Assembly (NCBI RefSeq): GCF_000002425.4
Contig: NC_037254.1
Coordinates: 8,476,144 to 8,540,143 of the forward strand
Length of the DNA: 64,000 nucleotides
Origin: Physcomitrium patens
Taxonomy: Eukaryota > Streptophyta > Bryopsida > Funariales > Funariaceae
Direction of reading: 5' to 3'
This document shows, piece by piece, positions 19,423 to 31,183 of this stretch (position 1 is its first letter; every line of letters starts with the position of its first letter). The position numbers and the translations under genes are program-made. The notes under the pieces are model-generated. The model ran no database searches. It worked only from the letters and a program-made list of their open reading frames with translations, and had not been told where the DNA came from.

Positions 19423-19983
19423 TGTTAAGGACAAGAACTCGATGAAAAAACAATTCAGACAAGTGAGCCTTCACTCAAAGAGAAGTAACAAAATATATAT
19501 AAACAAGTATATATATTGAAAGAGAAACTAGAATGGCTATTGCCAAAAGACAAGAAAACTAGAGACCCTTGAAACTAGACTAGAAGCAAGAAAGGAGTTG
19601 ACAAGAGTGAAGAAGCCTTCATTCTTGTCTCTATATATATTATCTAACTAAGGGCTACATGGCGACGTTCTATAGGACCTCCAATATGTGTTGACTTTGT
19701 AAGACACATGCCTTGACTTACAAGGCAAGTTCTTCTACGTGTGGGCCACATAGTTAGCTTGATCTTCAAGCTAACAACATGTGTGGTATATGGCGAACTT
19801 ATTGACCACGTTTCTAATCCAAAAAGTCAATTAAAGATACCTATGAAATCAAAGCAGCGTCTATGAAGCTTCTAAAAAGCTTCCATATTAAATACTATAG
19901 AATTTATTTACTTTTACCTACTTTTACTTACTTCTACCTATTTGTATATGTAAGAACTAGCTTACATGATTATGTCCGTGACA
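19423..19983 (-). repeat. B1 5' LTR
   Basis: It is 561 bp, tgttaagg...gtgaca, paired with 575-1135, and is followed by target duplication ataat. Confidence 0.95.
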
Positions 19984-19988
19984 ATAAT

Positions 19989-21839
19989 GGCTCAAAGTTT
20001 CCATTTCTTTATCACTATAATCTTCGAAACGTACTCGTTGATTATACCCATTCTTTTTATTTGTTGGTTGCTTGTAACCAATATCAACCTCTGCTTCATC
20101 TTTATATATTCTTGCATCAATAGCATGACTCATTCCAGTTTCACCCATCAATTGCCTCTTTCGCTTAATGTTGTCAATGATAACATCATGAAACTCCTTC
20201 TTTGCAATTCCCAAAATCTCTTTCAATGTGAATTCCACCTTAGCATTTAATATACGTTCTTTCAACACCCCTTTTAAATTTGTTACCGCTTCAATATCAG
20301 AATGTAGCTTATAAGTAATTGATTTATCTTTTTTTTTGTTTCTTTTGTTTTTTCTTCCAATGATGCCGAAGTATCCTTTATAGGTAATTCTTATGAAGTC
20401 GCCTCACGAGCTTTGTCTCCTTGAGTTTGCCTCTTAGAAGAATTTCCTTCTCTTATATCATCAAAATTTCCTCGTCTCTTTTCTTCCATCAAAGCTTCAT
20501 GTTGGCTCTTAGCAATATATACATGAACTGAAAGGGACTCAATAGGATCTTTTCAACCTATTGCACCTCGTATTGCAGCTGCATTCCTCAATAACACTTC
20601 CCGAGGCATTTTTTCCTTTTGTATTGTGGAAATGGCAGAAGCCCAAAATTCACTAGTTTTTATACTTCCGCCAAAGTCATCATCTACTCTACCACCATAA
20701 CTTGTATTCTCTTGTGTTGCTATTCTATATTCTATTAAGTAATCTTGAATCAATGCTCTCATACATCTTTTGCCAAAATTGGTTTAAAAGAGATCGTCTA
20801 TATCCTTTAATGCAATCTTTCTATCTTTCTAATAAATAATTCCTTGCTGTATCATATTATTAAATTCATTGCAATCCTTCCTAGTATGTGAAGCGTCATC
20901 ACACCAGATACATCTTTGTACATAACCTTGTTTTGAAACATTCTTCAAATTTTTTGTAGAAGTATTTTCTTCCAGGCTTGCTAATTTGATTTGAAGATCT
21001 CGCATTCTACGTATAATTTCTTCAATCTCTATTTCTCTTTTCTTTGATAAAGATCTTCAAGGTTGAACAGTAGATATTGTTGATCATGTTATATATACTA
21101 GAATTTTAGGTGCTTATATTGCTTTTAGAATATTACTCCTATCCTTCCTCCTTTCTCTTTTTGCAAGCAAATCCACTACATTTTCAATATTTTTCCACTT
21201 TGTTGTCAATCCTTCATCTTCTTCTTTATCTTCAAGAAGCAAGTCCAATTTCTCTTGTAACTCTCCATCAGCAGCTTGAAGAAATAATTCAACCTTGTTT
21301 GGCTCTAATGTCAATTTTTCTACCTTCGATAATTGAGAATAGTGCCTCTCAAATTTCCTTAGTAGCTATGTTGCTTACAAATTCTTATTAGGCCGCTCAA
21401 TCCATTCTAGAATTAGTTTTTTAGTAATACGATCAGTGTCCTTGAAGAAATATTTGTCTTTTAATGCATGTGAAAAAATCTCCCAAAAATTTCCATAATG
21501 CTCCATAATTGATGTAATATGCTCTCTTATTTCCGATATCATGGCAAGTCCAAATAATTCAACCATCTTCTTCTTAGAAATCCGATTTAATTCTATTTCT
21601 TGAACATAACATCTTAAATACCTTAAAATATTCCTTCCATCAAATTGATCAATTTTATTGACCACTGCTTGCAATGCTTTGGTTGCTAAAGCTTCTTTGT
21701 GAACATTGCTTTGCTATTGTTGCATAGATAATGATAAGGCTTGAAACATACCAACAATAGATGGATCCATGTACATACCTTATCCTTTAGAAGAAGCTCT
21801 AGTTGAAGCTCCTTCAAAATTTTTATTCTCGTTCTCCAT
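19989..21839 (-). pseudogene. A2 gag (continuation of the split A2 element)
   Basis: It is homologous to A1 6590-8450. The start ATG is at 21839-21837. A TAG early in the Met-Gln-Gln stretch, a stop in the zinc-knuckle region and several others break it. A knuckle is still visible near 20880-20915. The gag/protease TAA at 20391-20393 (SFHKN-type context S-stop-E-L-P) is at exactly the site of the A1 stop at 6990-6992. Confidence 0.87.
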
Positions 21840-21888
21840 CAAATAAAAATGATAGTAAATGAATCCCAATACCTCCTATCTCAAGCAT

Positions 21889-21906
21889 TTCACATCGAGT
21901 TCACCA
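21889..21906 (-). other. A2 primer-binding site (tRNA-Trp, two mismatches)
   Basis: TTCACATCGAGTTCACCA is the A1 site with two transitions. It stands 4 bases from the LTR, as in A1. Confidence 0.8.
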
Positions 21907-21910
21907 CTTA

Positions 21911-23772
21911 TATCATATTACATGCTCTCTAGCTTGAGAACGTACCAGGCATCTGGCTGTGGAAGATAAAACGATGTTTTACAAGTATCCAAATAGTCTA
22001 GTGGATTTCAACTATCTAAACACAAACTATTTTGGATTTCAATATAAAAGCTTAATCTCAATATAAAGTACTTAGAACTCTATTTTTAATAGCTTCTGGA
22101 TATTATAAGCATAGATTCTCTTATTATTTATTATTTTATTTATTTATTTATTTATTTATTTATATTTATTTTTATTTATTATTATTTTTAAAATCCTAAC
22201 CCTAGACAACGAGCCTCGGCAAGCTATAATTCTCAATCTGGCTGTCCGATTGTTATGAGACTTCTACCACTAGTGTCTTTACAAGTTTTCTAAATGTTCA
22301 AGAAGTTCAATCCAATCCAACTTACAGATTGCAAGAACACCGTAAATCCATGCTGAAGTCCCTTGACCGCTACCTAGAAGATTGATGACAAACTTTAACT
22401 TGCAATTTTTCCTTCTCTAATCGTTAATTCTCATTCAAACTTTGTGTGTAGCTCCACTTTTAAGTCCTCGACTGATCGTGTCAAAATTCACCTTATTTCA
22501 ACTGATAGATCTCAGATATTATAAAAATCTTAAACAACTCCAATATGCCAACTTCTGATACGTCTTTATACTAATGATCAAATATCCTCTATCCGTACTG
22601 TAAGATTAATACAAATTTTTGCATACACTTAATATACTCAATCATCTAGATACTTCTAAAATTTCAACTACAGATGTCTCTCTAATTTCACAAAATAGTC
22701 AAGAGTACTAGCCTTTATTTTATTATAAAAATCCAATTCACCAATACAAACACTGACTTTGAGCAACGATTGCAAAGTCCTTTCAAATCCTATAGAACCC
22801 TACACCTTTGGAAGGAGCTTGAAGCTAGCTCTCCAATCTCAAAATTTCGATCTCCGAATGCCTCCTTACTTTTCCACTCCTCTCTTTTAACTCAGTGAGG
22901 TTCCTTATTCTTCCATCCTAGACTCCGAATTGGAACAGCACACTTGCCTCCATGGAATTCCCGCCTCTAAGAGGATCTTTCCACTGAAAGGATGTTTCTC
23001 TGAAACGGCATAGAGAACGAAACAGCTTGAAATGAAATCGAAGCCTCCGTATTCGGGACTTCATTTGGTTGCCCAACCAAGTCAGGTCTCATACTGGGTA
23101 AGAGGTCCATACCAGGACCTGGATTGGATGTATCCATAATTGAGTCAAATTGATCCTTCACATCAAACTCACTCGAATATTGAATTAGTCCTTTCTCCTT
23201 TTTCCAACTCTTGATAAGAATGACTCGGATTCATTCCATCCGATTTATCGAAGAATCTTGAGGACCTCAATTTATCCCCTCAATTTTTTCCTGGCTTTGG
23301 ATCTGCTAATCCCGATTATTGAAATTGAACGGAGCATTACATTGCTGATAAGTATGCCCTGACTGCTTACTATTCCCACACACTGGTACGTAATTGTCAC
23401 TGGCTCTAGTATTAGGACATTGACTAGCATAATGATCAATCTATGTATAATGGAAACAACGAAGTGGTCTTCTTGCACTCCCATCAAGCATATTGAGTAT
23501 CTCCACTGATATATATCTAGTAGGCTTGTTTCATGTAGGGTTAGAAATTGATCTTGGTCGTCCCGTTGGTATAGAGGGTATTTGGTTCGATGACGCCAGT
23601 GGAGCATATGCTATTGTCACGTTCGGTGGTACAGCTTGTAATGAAAAGACATTAACTGGCCCCTGAATATTGGCACTGGAATTGGCCACTATTTCTAACA
23701 TCCAAGATGACTAAATATTAATCAATCTTTTTCATTTATATTTTCACTATATAGTCGTGTTGCAATACGACA
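21911..23772 (-). repeat. A2 5' LTR, long variant (1862 bp)
   Basis: It starts tatcatattacatgctc, ends gcaatacgaca, and aligns with A1's LTR at both ends and in the block around 22620-22800. It carries about 600 bp more, largely between 21960 and 22560, including a TTTA/TTTATTTA run near 22130-22190. The right flank acgtt continues B2 gag, so A2 had inserted in B2. Confidence 0.85.
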
Positions 23773-24467
23773 ACGTTGAGGTGCACTTATATGACTGTTA
23801 GATCAAAATTCAAAAAGTTGATTATCACACTTCATAACAAACGGAATTACTTGACTTAATATTTAAGAATTAGCTAAGTTGAGCATCAATTTTTTTACCT
23901 TATATTATAATACATAAAAAGATTTATTAATAAATAATGCATCATCACACTTGATATCAATCGTAAGTTGTCAAAATTATGAAATATATAATGTTATTGA
24001 TTGATTGCCTTGTAAAATATGTATGTTATTGATTACAACATGAATTGCATCATATTTTTTATACGCAGATCAAAATTCTACAAAGAAAGCCTTCAAATTA
24101 TCCAATATTGAATCTTGTCATTCAAGAAAAGATAAAAACCAAATAATATTGAACATGAAAGAAGTATATCAATGAATTTAATTTGCAATCTCAGAATTGG
24201 ATAACTTTGGAGTTGAATTTCAATCACAAGTTGTACTTGATTGATAAATCCTCAAAACTTAGATCTCGTGTCATTAAACTTCTCAAGTAGTATAACTACT
24301 GATTTTCTAACATTAAAAGAGTATTCTACTACAAGAAAAGGGGCATGATTTAATACAGATATTGAAAGATCTCCATCATCTCTATATCTTTCCTCCCTCC
24401 TATTCTTATTACTCTTTGTGGTGGTAAATTAAATTAATGCATCGTAAGTATTAACTCTTCAATTATT
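23773..24467 (-). pseudogene. B2 gag fragment
   Basis: It aligns with B1 gag at about 18460-19160, in the same orientation, with many point changes and no long ORF. At about 24467 it changes abruptly to plus-strand pol of the same family. Confidence 0.8.
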
Positions 24468-27400
24468 TTTGACTTATAAAGACAAACTTCAATAGAATTA
24501 AGAAGCGGAAGTAGTAATTAAAGCTTGAAAGACAACCTTTGTTTCTGCACTAGTTTTATATTGTATCAATTTATCTAAGATTTTTTTTATAGAAGAAAAT
24601 ATATTAGAGCTTTCTTTGGATGTTATATTATCACAAATGGAAATTTATGATGAAATTCACTTAGTAGCTTTTTATTCTAAAATATTTTTAATAATTACAA
24701 TGAATTATAAGATCACAACAAAAAAATTCTTATGTTTGTGGATTTGTTTCAAAAAAGATGCCATTATCTAAAAGGTGCTCTTAGCTTAATCATTGTATAT
24801 ATTGATTACAAGAACCTTCAATATTTTATATCAACATATATTTTGAATGGTCGCCAAGCCCATTGAACCATGTTCTTGTCAAGATTTGAATTCAAGATTA
24901 ATTATTGACCAAAAAAATAATAAAGTTTGTTAAGTGCACGCTTTAAGTGATCTTACCTTACACCAAAAGAAGAAGGTGCCACTTTTAATCAACTATAGAT
25001 AATTTTTTTTAAGCTAAGGCATCTTCATCTTTGAGTAATGAAATCAACACTAACTATTGATTCAACTTTTACTAAGCACATTCAATTAAGTATATCTTTT
25101 GATTTCTTTTATTTGTGATATTAAAAAAAAAAAAAAAACCTTTAAAGTTTCATGATACTTCTAAGTTTGAATTCATGAACAATCTATTATATTTCAAGAG
25201 ACACTTATATGTTCTAGAAGGTAAAGCTTGATTACAAATTCTTCAAGCTCATCATAAATTTCTAATAGCATGACATTTTGGATACAATAAGACTTTGAAA
25301 TTAATACTTAGAAATTTTTGGTGGCCTCAAATGTGGAAGGCAATCAAAGATTTTGTACAAATTTGTGATATTTACTTAAGATCAAAAATACCTTGTCATC
25401 AATCTTACATACTTTTTTTTAATTATTATCTATTCCAAAATAACTATGGTCTTTTCTTTTTATGGATTTTATCACGGATCTTCTAGCCTTAAATTCTTAT
25501 GATTTTATATTCATGATAGTAGATCATTTCACTAAGATGGTATATTTTGTATCTTATATAAAATCAATAATAAGTAAAGAAATAATTAAAATTTTCTTAG
25601 ATAACATCTATTACTATCATGAATTTTTTAAAGATAATATATTAGATAGGAGAATTCAATTTATGACAAGATTTTAGAGAATGCTATCATATTACATGTT
25701 GTCTTACTTGAGAATGCAGTGGGCACCTAACTGTGGAAGGTGAGGTTGTGTTTCACAAACATTCAAGAAATCCTAATAAGTTTCACCTATATGAGAAGAA
25801 TATAATCCAAAGTCTAATTCAAAATTGCTAAAAAAAAACTCTTCTTAGTGGCCTCAATCACACATAAACCTCAATTATCTTATTACTTTCATATTTAAGC
25901 AATTTAAATTTTTCTTGTAAGCTTCAATCCTAATCAGTGAACTTTGACAAGCTGTAACTTCTAATTTGACTATTCACTTATTGTGAAATTTTGCATACAA
26001 TTATCAATGTAAGTCTTCTATATGCTCAAGAATTTTCAGTCCAATCCTATATACAAATTATGAGAAAACTACCAAAAACTACATTGATATCACTCAGCCG
26101 CTAACTTGAAAGGTGAAGCAAAAGTTCCAATAGTGATTTCTTCTTCTCCAACTGTTAAATTTGATTCAAAATTGGTATGCAGCTTGATCTTCAAGTCCTT
26201 CAATACCATGCCAAATTTCATCTTAATCCAATTGATAGATCTTCAAATATCATAGAAATCCTACCTAATTCCAAACTGCCAACTTTCGATATGTTCTTAT
26301 ACCAAAACCCAGATAACTTCTAATTATACCATTGGATTACCACAAAATTTTACATATACTTAAAAAATCTAATTATTCAAGCATTATCAAAATTCTAACT
26401 ATAGATGTGACTCCAATTTTACAAACTAGCCAAGAGTGTTAGCTCTAATTTCATTGCATAAATCCCAAGTTGCCAATACAAACCTTGACTTCCAATAAAA
26501 ATTGCTAATTCTTTCCAAAACTTACTAAAAAAAACCTTAAGTCTTTGAAACAAGCTCTAATCTAGCTTTCAAATCCTAATCTTCGATCTTTGAATAAAAT
26601 CCTAATTTGCCCTATGGGGTCATTTTAATGGCCACAAGTTTGATTTTGTCCATGTCTCACAAATGGTCAATCTTCGGATATCAATCTAACCTGTCTTAAG
26701 GATTTTTTAGTCCAATCCTACCTTCAACTTGATCCTAGTATCAAGCATACCAACCATTTACCTCTTCTATCTTAATTTTATTAATTTATGGCTTTTCTAA
26801 GATAGTAAAAGAGTTTCTATATCCTAGAAGGAAAAAATACTAATTAACTTTTATCTGCTTGCTATTAAGACAAGAAAATAGGCTAAGAGGCTTTCATAAA
26901 ATCCTTATTAAAATATGTTGAATTCTTGTTAAACTAATATAATAGAGTATTAATTAAAAAATCATTTTTAGCCATATTTTTACTATGTAATTGTGTCACA
27001 ATATGACAATACTTTTCAAGATTCTTAAAATAAATGTAAAACTATCTTCAACTTTCCATCTTCAAAATGATGGATAAATAGAGTGTATAAATCAAGTTTT
27101 GGAATATATTTAAAATATAATATCAATTATTAATAAGATGATTGAATAAGTCTTTTATCATTGATAGAATTTACTTATAATAACACAATACATTCTTCTA
27201 CGCAACAAACATCTTTCTTTACTAATTATGGTTATCATCGATAACTTGATGCATTTGACTTTTCAAAAGTTAAAAATCTTATAGTAGAAGATTTGATAAA
27301 TCATTTATCTGAGCTATATACAATAATGAAAGGATGACTAATAGAAGCTGAAGAACAACAAAAGAACAATATAGATGCCTATCGTAAGGAACAATCTCAT

Positions 27401-28372
27401 TTTTACATTGGTGATAGGTATAATTACTTTATCGTAATATTAAAATTATTTGTCTTTGTGACAAATTAGATTATCATAGATTTGAACCATTTCTTATTTG
27501 TGAACAAATCAATCATATTGCTTATTGATTACATCTATCAAAGTTTATGAAAATCCATTCCATATTTTACATGACTTTTTTGGATTCATATAAGACAATG
27601 AATATTCCAAAAAGAAGATATTTGTCTTAGACTCAAAGGGTCAAATGTCTTAGAATCAAAGTAGTATCAATTTAAGTTGCAATATCTTATTTATTAGCAT
27701 AGATATAATATTAGCAAATAGACATGAAAGCTAACAAAAATCTTAAAAATATAATAGAAAAGATCAAAGCTTTTCATCAACAATATCTATCAAAATCAAA
27801 ATAAAGGATAACAAACCTTTGCTATAAAATAAATACAATTTAAAAAAAATTACATTCTACCTTCTATCTTCGTTTGTAGTTTCTATATACTTGTGGTATT
27901 AAGGACATGGAGAACCAATAGCCAACAAATTCAACTCAAGAGCTATTATTTGTTGACATGTTGGAAGTTATATTATGATTATTTAAATCTTTAAGATTGT
28001 ATAATATAGATAAAGACTTCAAGAATAATATGTTCTTCTTTGAATAGATGGCGAGATACAATGCATTTGATATCACGACCTAAGAAAAAAGTCTCAATTT
28101 TTGGTGATTTTATTGAAGGTAGAAATAACTCCTCATGAAATTACAAATATTTTATTTGAAAGAAGTTATGAAGGTCTCAATAATGATCAATTAACAAGGT
28201 GGTCTTTTTGCCTTATAATGGAATATTATTGATGGCTATGAAGACTTGTCAACTACCTTCAAAGAAAACAAAGATTAGAATATGTAGCAAATACAATTTG
28301 TCACATCTTTGACTTTCTCAACATGTCATCACCACTCCTCATAGAACTTGTTTTTGAAAGGGGGAGGGATAA
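24468..28372 (+). pseudogene. B2 RNase H, integrase and aORF remnant, interrupted by a solo LTR
   Basis: Plus-strand text begins at the RT/RNase H link (gaattaagaagcggaag) and continues through RNase H. The integrase zinc-finger region is FWWPQMWKAIKDFVQICDIY and the core is MDFITDLLALNSYDFIFMIV. It is split by an A-type LTR (25685-27008), then resumes with ttcaagattcttaaa and the rest of integrase. An aORF remnant from ATG 27907 to about 28328 still reads SYEGLNNDQL near its middle. The tract GAAAGGGGGAGGG (28356-28368) is the polypurine tract. There is no intact protein. Confidence 0.83.
25685..27008 (-). repeat. A-family solo LTR in B2 integrase
   Basis: It starts tatcatattacatg and ends caatatgaca, about 1324 bp, in the same orientation as the A1 and A2 LTRs. 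The flanks aatgc and atac fit a decayed 4-5 bp duplication, and B2 integrase reads through once it is removed. No internal A sequence is present. Confidence 0.8.
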
Positions 28373-28910
28373 TGTTATAGATATATATATATATTTATTA
28401 TAATTATTACCTAAATAATATAAATAAGTAAAAGTACATAAAAATAGATTAATTTCATAATATCTTCTAATAAAAGCTTCTTAGAAGTTTCATAGATGCT
28501 ACTTTGATTTTACATATAGGTTAGAAACTTGGTCAACAACTTAACCATATACTATACATTTTGGTAGCTTATAAAATAAGCTGACTATGTGGCATTCATA
28601 TAAAAAAACTTGCCTAGTAAGTTAAGATATGTGTCGTATAAAGTCAACATCTTTTGGAGGTCCTATAGAACATTGCTATATAGCTTCTAAGTAGATAGTA
28701 TATATAGAGGCAAGAATAAAGCCTTCTTTATTCTTATCAACTCCTTTCTTGCTTTTATTTTAGTTTAAAGAATTCTCTAATTTTTTAATATACATAATTT
28801 TAATTTCAATTTCCTTTTAATATACATACTTCTTTATTTCTATTTTGTTATATTTATTTGTCAAAAGTTTTACTTGTTTATTTACTTTCATTAAGTTTTT
28901 GTTCTTGATA
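28373..28910 (+). repeat. B2 3' LTR
   Basis: It is about 538 bp, tgttatag...ttcttgata, and aligns in reverse to the B1 and B3 LTRs. It contains a TATA-like tagtatatatagagg near 28694. Confidence 0.8.
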
Positions 28911-28924
28911 TCTTGCTTCTTCCA

Positions 28925-29540
28925 TTTCCAACTTTTATCTTAACCTCTTTGTTTTCAACCAATGCTTCCTCCATTTTCAACCTTCATCTCAACCCCCTTC
29001 ATTTCTAACTACCACTCACTCCATTCTCAACCTCTGCTCCTTTTGTTCCTATTCTTCATCCCAACCCCTTCTATTTTCAATTTGTACTTTCATCTTTCTT
29101 TACATTTTCTGACCCTCATTTCAACCCCTTCTTTTTTCAATCTTTGCTTTTAATCTCCCTCACATTTTCTAACTTTTATCTCAATCCCATTCTTATGTAA
29201 ATAATAAGTATAAAAATAAAAATAAAAAATTATACATTTGGAGATTAAGACAACTTGGGTTATAAAATCTATGAGCTATATGGAATTAGCCTAAATCTTT
29301 GAACACGATCTATTGTGGTAAAATATAGAATAAGACTCACTACTATAGCTCTTAATAATAAAACATAGCATAGTCCACTTGCAATTTTTTCATTGTCATT
29401 CTCAAATGCTTCTTTTCTTGCGATGAATGTTGGAAAGGAAAAGAACGGAGGTTAGGAACAAAGGAGGTTGGGAACAAAAGAGGTTGGGAATAAAGAAAGC
29501 AAAGACTGAGAATGAGGAGAGTTGGGATGAGGTTCATGAT
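28925..29540. repeat. Pyrimidine/purine foldback region
   Basis: The left arm (about 28925-29195) is almost pure pyrimidine with A, with repeated phrases like CTTCATCTCAACCCCTTC and CATTTTCAACC. The right arm (about 29410-29540) is the purine complement (gaggttgggaacaaa repeats). About 210 bp of AT-rich sequence separates them. It could form a long imperfect hairpin or be a foldback element. The small ORFs on either strand are products of the low complexity. Confidence 0.6.
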
Positions 29541-29657
29541 TCTAATGATGGTTTTTGAAGATGATCCATTTTTCTAATGATGGTTACAAAATAGTGGATT
29601 GATTTAGTAAAATAGTGGATCATTTTAACATTTCCTTGTATGTATATGAATATATAT

Positions 29658-29688
<31 letters not shown>

Positions 29689-31183
29689 AGAAAGCCTTAA
29701 ATTTAATATCAATATTATTATTTTTTTTGTAAGACTTGAATTAGACTAATTGGCTAAAGTCTTAAAAATGTTACTATTTGTGAGTTATTATAAAATTCAA
29801 CATTTAATAATTTGTAGATTATCTCAAATAGACAAAGTTCTAGAAGTTTCATTTTCAATAAACTTTTAAATGATTTTCATATTGTAATCAATTTAAATGA
29901 TATTGAATCTTCTGAGTTTGATAATAGAATAAAAGAAATTTAAACTTTGTATAAAATGGTAATTTTTTAAAACAAATAAATAACTGATAATCTAGAATTA
30001 TATTATAACCAAAAAACTTATGTATTAATATTATCCATAACTTTTGACACAATTAAAGACTGTTTTAATGCATGTTTGACCATGGGTAGCCACCATCAAA
30101 GATGTTTGACATTATGGTGTTCAAAGAATAATATGCTTGTAAATGACCAAAGCTTTTTGGCACAACTCTTGGATAAACGTTTTTTAAATCAACTATTAGT
30201 AATCAGTTCATATTCAATTTATAAAATCCTGATCACGTCTGAATATTTAGTAAAAATACGTTGAAAGCAATCATTTTATCCGAAGGTGGGGTTGAAATCA
30301 TTCTCCTGACTTAATCCAAAAAATTAATCTACAATGCCAGGTTTATTGAATTGAATGTGGGGCCCCGAGTGAATAACTACATAAATTCAAGATAGGAATT
30401 CAAGACTCGAGCAAAAGACAAGATTCAACTCATACTAAGTCACAAGAACAAGTTCAGGCATTTTTTCTTTGACCATGACACCGCCACCACTTGAAGAAGG
30501 GACGGCACAATTTGGCACAACTAGACATTTGGTACAATTCTTATACAAATTAAAATTTCAACACGTACTTATTCATTTGTAAAATTCTATTTCTATTCGA
30601 TACATATAAAATTCAAATAACTTATTTCATCAAATATAATCATTAATGGTCTACAATGACCAAAGAACAAGATACAAAATAAATGACAATCCAAATTCCA
30701 TCGAGACTATCTGATGCTCCAAAAAGCTGGGAAAAAGGAATAATATTTATACACATTAATTCTTGAAGTCATCTGTTTACAAAAGTAATAACTCAAAATT
30801 ATCGAAATTATTGTTGTAATAAAAGGTAACATATTTTCAAAAAGGATCAAACAAAACCACAAAGATCACAGTTTCACCAGAATGTGGTAGGAGACATGCA
30901 GTGTTTATTTCAAATACTTTATTCATTTGATAATGTTGATAATTTTCATAATGTAGAATTACTACGACTAACAGATTAGCATTATGGGGGACAGAAAATG
31001 GTCATCATACTGTAGCACCTCACACTGCATCTTCGAATTGCAATTTGTGTAACATTTCAATATTAGTGGGGCTGGCAGTGGTGGTGATGCTAGAAAGACA
31101 AGTCTGACGTGGATCAAATCTAAGTTATATCAGAAGACCGCTACAGAACTTTAAAAAAAAAAAAAAAAAAAAAAATAGTTTGA
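29541..31183. other. Intergenic; (TA)n at 29659-29688; 3' region of the SH3 gene
   Basis: I see no gene or recognisable element here. The (TA)n microsatellite has about 14-15 units. The part from about 30960 to 31183 is the likely 3' UTR and downstream flank of the SH3P-like gene. The 62-codon ORF at 30076-30264 has no recognisable motif. Confidence 0.6.
31153..31175 (-). repeat. Poly-T (23) in the 3' UTR of the SH3P-like gene
   Basis: On the coding strand a run of 23 T begins about 8 bases after the TAG stop. It is unusual so close to a stop codon and is prone to length variation. Confidence 0.8.

Larger units (their letters stand above)
575..19983 (-). mobile_element. B1: Ty3/gypsy chromovirus-type LTR retrotransposon, nested host of A1 and C1
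   Basis: The element has two 561-bp LTRs and a 5-bp target duplication, ataat, at 570-574 and 19984-19988. Its own parts on the minus strand are the 5' LTR at right, a displaced primer site, gag, protease, RT, RNase H, integrase, chromodomain, an extra ORF, a polypurine tract and the 3' LTR at left. A1 and C1 are both inserted in the extra ORF. Sampled LTR stretches differ at about 5 percent of positions, so B1 is older than A1 and C1 (about 2 percent), which agrees with the nesting. Coding regions carry several stops and at least one frameshift, so B1 is dead. Confidence 0.93.

Noticed and set aside
30076..30264. 62-codon plus-strand ORF
   Set aside because: No motif, no homologous text elsewhere in the window, and length expected by chance.
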